Assembly (NCBI RefSeq): GCF_000015725.1
Contig: NC_008825.1
Location: 744,001 to 808,000 of the forward strand
Direction of reading: 5' to 3'
DNA from: Methylibium petroleiphilum PM1
GTDB lineage: Bacteria; Pseudomonadota; Gammaproteobacteria; Burkholderiales; Burkholderiaceae_C
DNA length: 64,000 bases
Below, piece after piece: positions 58,450-64,000 of the stretch. The stretch's first letter is position 1, and each line of letters opens with the position of its first letter. The notes below the pieces were generated by a model, which was given only the letters and a program-made list of their open reading frames with translations, was not told the DNA's origin and did no database searches. The position numbers and the translations under genes were made by a program.

Positions 58450-59574
58450 TCAGATCGACCCGACCACACCCTCGACCAGGTAGTTCATCTTCTCGAGCTC
58501 GAGGTCGGTCTGCTTCAGCACCTTGCCGGCCGGGATGACCACCGCGCCCTTGTTGTCCTTCAGGCCGCCGGTGAAGATGTCGAACGAGCCGGCGATCATC
58601 TTGGCCTTGATGCCGTCGGCGGCCGTCTTCGCGGCCTCCGGCACCATCGGGCCGTAGGCCGACATCTTCACGTAGCCTTCCTTCAGGCCGCCGCGCAGGA
58701 AGTTCGGGTGCGGCTTGCCGGCCTGCGCCGCCTCGATGATGGTCTTGTAGGCGGTGAGCCAGTTCCACTCGGCGCCGGTCAGGTAGGCATTGGGCGCGAG
58801 CTTGGCCTGGCTGGCGTGGTAGCCGCAGACCATCTTGCCGCGCTTGGCGGCGGTCTCGACGATGACCTTCGGTCCGTCGACGTGCATCGTGAACACGTCG
58901 GCACCCTGGTCGGCCAGGCTGTTGGTGGCCTCGGCCTCCTTGACGGCCATCGACCACTCGCCGGTAAAGATGACCGTGCAGGTGATCTTGGGGTCGACCG
59001 AGCGCGCGCCCATCGTGAAGGCGTTGATGTTGCGCAGCACCTGCGGGATCGGCTTGGCGGCCACGAAGCCGAGCTTCTTGCTCTTGCTCATGTGGCCGGC
59101 GATCACGCCGTTGAGGTACTGGCACTCGTCGATGTAGCCGAAGAAGCTGCCGGTGTTCTTGGGGTGCTTGCCCTCGGTCCACATGCCGCCGCAGTGCGAG
59201 AAGCGCACGTCGGGGTACTTGGCGGCGAGCGCGAGCATGTGCGGGTCGAAGTAGCCGAACGAGGTGGGGAACAGCAGCTTGGCGCCGTCCTGCACGATCA
59301 TGCCGGTCATGGTCTTCTGCACCGCGGTGGTCTCAGGGACGTTCTCCTCCTCGACGACCTTGATGCCGGGCAGCTTCTTGACCTCGGCCGCGGCGGCGGC
59401 CTGCGCCTGGTTGTAGCCGAAGTCGTCCTTCGGGCCGACGTAGATCACGCCGATGGTCATCTTGGTCTGGGCCTGCGCGGCGCGCAGTGCCCACGGCGAG
59501 GCGGTGGCCAGGCCGGCGGCCGACAGTTGCGCCAGGGCGCGGCGGCGGGAGGCCCGGAAATCGTGTTGCGTCAT
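58450..59574 (-). CDS. BMP-family ABC transporter substrate-binding protein
   Basis: Periplasmic binding protein of 374 residues in the basic membrane protein (BMP) family, which mostly binds nucleosides or other small N-containing compounds. The N terminus has a twin-arginine-like signal SRRRALAQLSAAGLATAS, cut near AQA at about residue 36. Mature motifs include TIGVIYVGPKDDFGYNQAQA, FATSFGYFDPHMLALAAKYPDV-like LLFPTSFGYFDPHML, FFGYIDECQYLNGVIAGHMSKSKKLG, GADVFTMHVDGPKVI and the C-terminal LEKMNYLVEGVVGSI. The ATG at 59574 has GGAAGAAGGA upstream. With the hydrolases nearby, a ureide such as biuret or triuret is the likely ligand. Confidence 0.92.
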   Translation of the reverse strand: MTQHDFRASRRRALAQLSAAGLATASPWALRAAQAQTKMTIGVIYVGPKDDFGYNQAQAAAAAEVKKLPGIKVVEEENVPETTAVQKTMTGMIVQDGAKLLFPTSFGYFDPHMLALAAKYPDVRFSHCGGMWTEGKHPKNTGSFFGYIDECQYLNGVIAGHMSKSKKLGFVAAKPIPQVLRNINAFTMGARSVDPKITCTVIFTGEWSMAVKEAEATNSLADQGADVFTMHVDGPKVIVETAAKRGKMVCGYHASQAKLAPNAYLTGAEWNWLTAYKTIIEAAQAGKPHPNFLRGGLKEGYVKMSAYGPMVPEAAKTAADGIKAKMIAGSFDIFTGGLKDNKGAVVIPAGKVLKQTDLELEKMNYLVEGVVGSI

Positions 59575-59795
59575 GGTTCCTTCTTCCTCGATGTGGATGG
59601 CACGGCAGCAGCGGGGCGGGGCATCCGCAACCGGCGTGGCCGGTCTTGGTGCACGCATTGGTATACAAGATGGAATACGCAAATGCCGTGCCTGCGGCGG
59701 GCCGCCGGAGCGGCGGTGCGGACGGGCCGCAAGGACGGCGCGCAGCCCGGCCCCGGCGCCCGGCGGCGCCGCGTGCGGTGAGGGGAGGACGGCCG

Positions 59796-60563
59796 TCAGC
59801 GCGCGAGCTGCGCGCGGGCCTGCTGGAGCATCGCCAGCGTGATCTTGCGGACCTCGGACTTGCTCTGCTCGACGTGGCTGCGCAGCAGCAGCTGGGCCTG
59901 GTCGAGCTTGCGCTGCATCACTGCGCGCAGGATCTTGGCGTGCTCGGTGTAGGTGGCGTCGATGCGGTCGCCGCGCGTGAAATCGAGCCGGCGGATGATG
60001 CGGATGCGCTCGGTCACGTCCCAGTGCACGCGGGCGATCTCGGTGTTGCCGGCGGCGCGCACCAGCGTGGCGTGGAACTGCTCGTCGAGTGCACCGACTT
60101 CGCGCCCGTCGCTCAGGCGCTCGGCGGCCGGCAGCAGCCAGGTCTTCTTCAGCGCGTCGAGCTCGGGCGAAGAGTCGTCGGCACGGGCGCACAGCTTGGC
60201 CACGCTGGCGAGTTCGAGCAGCACGCGCAGGTCGTAGAGCTGCTCGAGCTTGTCGAAATCGATCGGCCGGACGTACCAGCCCGATTTCGACTCCACTTCG
60301 AGGAAGCCCTCGTTGCGCAGCCGGAACAGCGCCTCGCGCACCGGGGTGCGGCTGACGCCGAGGCGGGTGCCGATCTCGGCCTCGGAGAAGCGGTCACCGG
60401 GCACCAGCAGGAAGTCGTGGATCTCGGCCTTGAGCCGGGCGTAGGCCTGCTCGGCGAGGTTGCTGCGCACCGCGGTGGCGGGCAGCGTGGTGGCCGGGGC
60501 CGCGGCGGTGGCGCGCGCGCGGGAGGCGGCGGTTGCGGGACGGCGGGCGGGACGCGTGCTCAT
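59796..60563 (-). CDS. GntR-family regulator (FCD domain)
   Basis: FadR-type GntR regulator of 255 residues. The winged helix is LAEQAYARLKAEIHDFLLVPGDRFSEAEIGTRLGVSRTPVREALFRLRNEGFL (about 35-88), followed by an FCD effector domain (about 105-240) with LYDLRVLLELASVAKL and LDEQFHATLVRAAGN. The first 30 residues are an Ala/Arg-rich tail. It lies 27 bp downstream of the AtzH-like gene and before the transporter genes, so it is the likely local regulator of the cluster, responding to a pathway intermediate. Its operator was not identified. Confidence 0.9.
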   Translation of the reverse strand: MSTRPARRPATAASRARATAAAPATTLPATAVRSNLAEQAYARLKAEIHDFLLVPGDRFSEAEIGTRLGVSRTPVREALFRLRNEGFLEVESKSGWYVRPIDFDKLEQLYDLRVLLELASVAKLCARADDSSPELDALKKTWLLPAAERLSDGREVGALDEQFHATLVRAAGNTEIARVHWDVTERIRIIRRLDFTRGDRIDATYTEHAKILRAVMQRKLDQAQLLLRSHVEQSKSEVRKITLAMLQQARAQLAR

Positions 60564-60590
60564 CGCGCGAGTCTAGACGGCGCTCGGAAC

Positions 60591-60983
60591 TCAGCCATCG
60601 ATCAGGCTCACGTGCGCGGCCACCACGCGCCAGCCGCCGTCGGCGAAGCGCACCCAGGTCTGGCTCTGGCGGCCGATGCGGGCGTCGCCGTCGCGGTGGA
60701 ACTCGGTCATCGCGGTGGCGAAGTCCTGCCCGTAGGTGGTGATCACGGTAAGCGCCAGGCGGCGCGCCAGGCCCTGCGACGGCCGGGCGCGCCGGAAGGC
60801 GCGGATCGCGTCGATGCCGACCAGGTTCTCGGCGGTGCCGTAGCGCACCGTGTGGGCGCTCGGCCAGAACAGCGCGTCGAGCACCTCGATGCGGTTGTGG
60901 ACCAGCGCGTCCTCGTAGCGCGCGAACACGGCCTGCATCTCGGCCAGCACCTCGGGGCGGTTGATGTCGTGGTCTTCGGTCAT
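60591..60983 (-). CDS. atzH: AtzH/HpxZ-like SnoaL-fold protein
   Basis: Small protein of 130 residues with a SnoaL/ketosteroid-isomerase-like pattern: EMQAVFARYEDALVHNRIEVLDALFWPSAHTVRYGTAENLVGIDAIRAFRR and QSQTWVRFADGGWRVVAAHVSLIDG. It matches AtzH and HpxZ, which occur next to AtzG/AtzE amidases. AtzH has been reported to decarboxylate 1,3-dicarboxyurea to allophanate, the product of AtzEG. The start is the ATG at 60983, 19 bp after atzE. Naming rests on motif memory and on the neighbours. Confidence 0.8.
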   Translation of the reverse strand: MTEDHDINRPEVLAEMQAVFARYEDALVHNRIEVLDALFWPSAHTVRYGTAENLVGIDAIRAFRRARPSQGLARRLALTVITTYGQDFATAMTEFHRDGDARIGRQSQTWVRFADGGWRVVAAHVSLIDG

Positions 60984-61002
60984 CGCCGATCTTCCTTCGG
61001 AT

Positions 61003-62421
61003 TCAGTCGAGCGCGGCGACCGGCGAGCGCACCACGCCGGCGGCCTCGAGCGCGGCGCCGACACGCAGCGCGTGGTCCTCGCGCCAGGGCGCGGCGATCA
61101 CCTGCACGCCGATCGGCAGGCCCGGCTGCGCCTCGCTGCAGCCCCACACCGGCACTGCGCACACCGGCAGGCCGATGCAGGAGATCGGCTGCGTCAGCAG
61201 GCCCAGGCTGGGCCGGGCCGGGAGCCGCTGGCCGTTCAGCTCCAGCCACTCGGTGCCGAGCCGCGGCGCGACGCAGGGCGTGGCCGGTGCCAGCAGCACG
61301 TCGACCTGGCCGAACAGCTCGGCCGCGCGCTGCGCGAACCAGCGCCGCACGCGCTGCGCCTGCAGCACCCAGGCGGCCGGCAGCAGCGCGCCGGCGAGGA
61401 AGCGGTCGCGCGACAGCGGCTCGAAGTCCTGCGCGCGCGTGCGCAGGTCGCCCAGGTGCAGCGTGGCGCACTCGGCGTTGCTGATCAGGAAGGCGGCGGC
61501 GCGGGCGCGTGCCACCTCCGGCAGCTCGACGCGGCGCGTGACGCCGAGCGCCGCCGCGACACGCTCGACCGCGGCGCGCGCCTCGGGCAGCGCATGCTCG
61601 TGGAAGTAGCCGCCGAGCACCGCGATGCGCAGGCCGCCCGCGCCCCGCGCCAGCGTGGCGTGCGTCGGCTCGATGGGGCGCTGCACGCAGCCCGGGTCGG
61701 CGGCCTCCCAGCCCTGCAGCAGGTCGTAGCTGAGCGCCAGGTCGGGCACCGAGCGCGCGAACGGCCCGAGGTGGTCGAGGCTGGCGACGAAGGGGTAGGA
61801 GCCGTGGCGCGGCAGCCGGCCGTAGGTGGGCTTGAGGCCGAACACCCCGCACAGCGAACTGGGCACGCGGATCGATCCGTTGGTGTCGGAGCCCAGGGTC
61901 AGCGGCACCTGGCCGGCGGCGATGGCCGCGCCCGAGCCGCCCGACGAGCCGCCCGCGCTGCGCGCCAGGTCGTGCGGGTTGTGGGTGGCGCCGGCATGGC
62001 TGTTCTCGGTGGTGAAGCCGTAGGCGTACTCGTCCATGTTCAACGCGCCCACCAGCACGGCACCGGCGGCCTCGAGCCGCTCGACCAGCGGCCCGTCGCG
62101 CAGCGCCGGCGCGCGCTCGCGCTCGATCTTCGAGCCGGCCAGCGTGGCCAGGCCCTGCACGTCGAACAGGTTCTTCACCGCGAAGGGCACGCCCAGCAGC
62201 GGCAGTGCCGCGGTGTCGCCGGCCGCGTGGCGCGCGTCGAGCGTGGCGGCACGCTCCAGCGCGCGCTGCGCGGTGAGGTCGGTGAAGGCATTGACGCGTG
62301 CGTCGGTGGCGGTGATGCGCGCGAGGCTGGCCTGCACCATCGCACTGGCGCTCACCTCGCCGCGCTGCACCGCGGCAGCGATGCCGGTGGCGGTGCCGGC
62401 GAGCAGGGTGTCGGCGCTCAC
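61003..62421 (-). CDS. atzE: AtzE-type amidase (1-carboxybiuret hydrolase large subunit)
   Basis: Amidase-signature enzyme of 472 residues. The triad is Lys83 (FAVKNLFDVQG), Ser159 (SAGGSSGGSGAAIAAG) and Ser183 (GSDTNGSIRVPSSLCGVFGLKPT). It opens with DTLLAGTATGIAAAVQRGEVSA, typical of AtzE. Paired with the small AtzG, it hydrolyses 1-carboxybiuret in cyanurate and related pathways. The GTG start at 62421 overlaps the atzG stop (GTGA), and the AtzH-like gene follows 19 bp downstream, the gene set described for Pseudomonas sp. ADP. An HpxY-like role in oxamate metabolism is the main alternative. Confidence 0.88.
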   Translation of the reverse strand: MSADTLLAGTATGIAAAVQRGEVSASAMVQASLARITATDARVNAFTDLTAQRALERAATLDARHAAGDTAALPLLGVPFAVKNLFDVQGLATLAGSKIERERAPALRDGPLVERLEAAGAVLVGALNMDEYAYGFTTENSHAGATHNPHDLARSAGGSSGGSGAAIAAGQVPLTLGSDTNGSIRVPSSLCGVFGLKPTYGRLPRHGSYPFVASLDHLGPFARSVPDLALSYDLLQGWEAADPGCVQRPIEPTHATLARGAGGLRIAVLGGYFHEHALPEARAAVERVAAALGVTRRVELPEVARARAAAFLISNAECATLHLGDLRTRAQDFEPLSRDRFLAGALLPAAWVLQAQRVRRWFAQRAAELFGQVDVLLAPATPCVAPRLGTEWLELNGQRLPARPSLGLLTQPISCIGLPVCAVPVWGCSEAQPGLPIGVQVIAAPWREDHALRVGAALEAAGVVRSPVAALD

Positions 62422-62627
62422 GGCGCGGCGTCCTGCGGCGACAGCGGCACGAACTGCGGTGCCGGCTCGTCCTCCACGGCGAGCGGCAGGCCGTTCACCA
62501 GCGCGGCCATCTGCGACGCGAGCGCGAAGTAGCGCAGCACGCCGGGGCGGTGCTCGGGCGCGAGCGGCAGGGCCAGTGCCGCGGCGGCGGCATCGACGTA
62601 GGCCTCGATCGTGTCGGCGGGCGGCAT
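62418..62627 (-). CDS. atzG: AtzG-like small subunit (DUF4089)
   Basis: Protein of 69 residues with the DUF4089/AtzG plan: TIEAYVDAAAAALALPLAPEHRPGVLRYFALASQMAALVNGLPL followed by an acidic EDEPAPQFVPL tail. AtzG forms a complex with AtzE and stabilises it, and evolved from the same transamidosome-like small-subunit arrangement as GatC. The ATG has AGGAG seven bases before it. It is encoded directly before atzE with a 4-bp overlap and 46 bp after atzF, so all are in one operon. Confidence 0.87.
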   Translation of the reverse strand: MPPADTIEAYVDAAAAALALPLAPEHRPGVLRYFALASQMAALVNGLPLAVEDEPAPQFVPLSPQDAAP

Positions 62628-62673
62628 GTCGTTCTCCTGGAAGTCCGGGCAGATGAGGACGGGCGCGGCGGGC

Positions 62674-64000
62674 CTAGGCCGCGGCACCGCGCAGCGACGC
62701 CGCATAGGCGCGCCAGCCGCCGAAGGCGCTGACATCGGGCGCGCCGGCCAGCGCATGCGACTCGCACAGGAAGCCGTGCACCCAGCGGCCGTCGGCCAGT
62801 TCGATCGAGCCCAGGCCCAGCGGCGGCGGGATCAGCGCGAGGAAGGAGCCGACGGCGTGCAGCGGCAGCGCCCACACCTCGACCGCGATCGCGTGACCCG
62901 CGTCGCCGGCGGCGACCCGCACCAGGCCGGGCTTCGGCGGCGTGGTGCCGGGCAGCGCGTGCAGGCGGTAGCGCGGCGCGGTGGTGGTGGCCTCGAGCAG
63001 GCTCGCGCCGCGCTCGGTGAGCTGGCCGTTCAGCGGCAGCCCCGACAGATGGGCGCCCACCACGGCCAGCGACAGCGTGGGCTCGACGGCCGGCAGGGGG
63101 CCCGCCGGTGCCGCGGGCAGGTCTTCGAGGTGGCGGCGCGAGGCGCCGAGCGGCAGATCCATCGCGCGCTGCCATTGCGCGCCGAAGCGGGCCAGCGCGG
63201 CGTCGGCGTTCGCCGGAGCGATGAAGGTGACGCCGAACGGCAGCCCGGCGGCCGGGCCTTCGGACACCGGCGTGGCGGTGAAGCCGGCCGGCGCCGCCAG
63301 CGCGCACCAGCCCAGCAGGTTGACGAAGTTCGTGTAGGTGCCCAGGCCGGCGTTCGCACCCAGCGGGTCGGCGTCGACCTCGTCGAAGCGCGGGTGCCCC
63401 GGCGCGGTGGGCACCATCAGCACGTCGACCTGCCGCCACAGCGCAGTGGCGTCGCGCTGCGCCGCCCGCAGCCGGTACTGGCCGCGGAAGGCATCGGTGG
63501 CGTTGAAGGCGGTGGCCGATTCGACGATCTGGCGCACGCTCGGGTCCAGCGCCTGCGGGTCGCGCGCGAGCAGCTCCTGCACCACGGCATGGCGCTCGGC
63601 CACCCAGGGCCCGGCGTACAGCAGGTCGGCCACCCGGTGCAGCGGCGCGAAGTCGATCGGCACCGCGCTGTGGCCGAGCCGGCGCAGCTCGCCGAGCGCC
63701 CGCTCGAAGGCCGCGGCATAGCCGGCGTCGCCGCTGAAGACCGGATCGCGCGGCACGCCGACGCGCAGCGGGCCGTTCCAGCCGGCGGGCCCCGGCGCGA
63801 AGGCGCTGTACGCGTCGTCGGTGTCCGGCCCTTCGATCAGCGCGAGCACGGTGGCCGCGGCCGGCACGGTGTGCGCGAACACCGACACGCAGTCCAGCGA
63901 GCGGCAGGCCGGCAGCACGCCGGTGGTGGACACGCGGCCCGGTGTGGGCTTGAGGCCGACGATGTTGTTGAATCCGGCCGGCACGCGGCCCGAGCCGGCG
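62674..64000 (-). CDS. atzF: Allophanate hydrolase, N terminus outside window
   Basis: Allophanate hydrolase of the AtzF type, about 442 residues visible; the N terminus, including the catalytic lysine and first serine, lies beyond the window edge. The amidase domain is seen from SGRVPAGFNNIVGLKPTPGRVSTTG, then VDVLMVPTAPGHPRFDEVDADPLGANAGLGTYTNFVNLLG. The C-terminal domain ends with PPKPGLVRVAAGD, VEVWALPLHAVGSFLALIPPPLGLGSIELADGRWVHGFLCE and FGGWRAYAASLR, which is specific for allophanate hydrolases. It releases two ammonia and two CO2 from allophanate. It is the first visible gene of the run. Confidence 0.92.
   Translation of the reverse strand, partial: AGSGRVPAGFNNIVGLKPTPGRVSTTGVLPACRSLDCVSVFAHTVPAAATVLALIEGPDTDDAYSAFAPGPAGWNGPLRVGVPRDPVFSGDAGYAAAFERALGELRRLGHSAVPIDFAPLHRVADLLYAGPWVAERHAVVQELLARDPQALDPSVRQIVESATAFNATDAFRGQYRLRAAQRDATALWRQVDVLMVPTAPGHPRFDEVDADPLGANAGLGTYTNFVNLLGWCALAAPAGFTATPVSEGPAAGLPFGVTFIAPANADAALARFGAQWQRAMDLPLGASRRHLEDLPAAPAGPLPAVEPTLSLAVVGAHLSGLPLNGQLTERGASLLEATTTAPRYRLHALPGTTPPKPGLVRVAAGDAGHAIAVEVWALPLHAVGSFLALIPPPLGLGSIELADGRWVHGFLCESHALAGAPDVSAFGGWRAYAASLRGAAA

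Overview
The window is high-GC DNA typical of a betaproteobacterium of the order Burkholderiales, in the Rubrivivax / Leptothrix / Roseateles neighbourhood. This rests on gene content (an XrtB-type exosortase with PEP-CTERM and EpsD/EpsF/EpsG proteins, DUF2917 and DUF2970 proteins, an Atz-type amidase cluster), not on a database search. No rRNA, tRNA, CRISPR array, phage or transposase gene was found.

Positions 1-27,200 are an exopolysaccharide (EPS) region entered from the 3' end of gpsA. A plus-strand block (750-10,063) carries an SGNH esterase, an acyltransferase, exosortase XrtB, EpsI, three glycosyltransferases, a GH16 glycanase lipoprotein and a Wzy-like polymerase. A long minus-strand run (24,219 down to 10,018) carries EpsD, EpsF, EpsG, three glycosyltransferases, two acyltransferases, a nitroreductase-family protein, a Wzx flippase, a pyruvyl transferase and a GT25 enzyme, mostly with 4-bp start/stop overlaps. 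A small PEP-CTERM protein (24,417-24,890) and an initiating sugar transferase plus glycosyltransferase (25,226-27,215) complete it. The sugar transferase has a sigma-54 type promoter. Together these genes would start a lipid-linked repeat unit, extend and decorate it, flip and polymerise it, control chain length, and sort a PEP-CTERM protein. No outer-membrane exporter (EpsE/Wza) is in view. Genes at 14,892-17,136 are clearly lower in GC than the rest.

Positions 27,139-49,400 are mixed: an orphan ureD; a CmcJ-like oxygenase with a DsbA-fold isomerase; a LysR regulator; small cupin/ABM/DUF2917 proteins; a PAS histidine kinase and a chemoreceptor; a MocR regulator; two c-type cytochromes; a DODA-type dioxygenase; two secreted hydrolases; an amidohydrolase; an unrecognised protein; and a hemerythrin protein. 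A MalT-like LuxR regulator follows (49,605-52,265).

Positions 52,776-64,000 are one minus-strand catabolic and uptake cluster: allophanate hydrolase (atzF, cut by the window edge), atzG, atzE, an AtzH-like protein, a GntR regulator, a BMP-type ABC transporter (binding protein, two permeases, double ATPase) and two isochorismatase-fold cysteine hydrolases. The combination fits degradation of biuret, and possibly triuret, through carboxybiuret and allophanate to ammonia and CO2.

The most unusual feature is a family of structured intergenic repeats: four copies in two tail-to-tail inverted pairs (52,285-52,689 and 57,878-58,392). Stem sequences differ between copies but base pairing is kept, while loops and junctions are conserved. 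That is compensatory change visible within one window, and it suggests a folded RNA or DNA element that I do not recognise.
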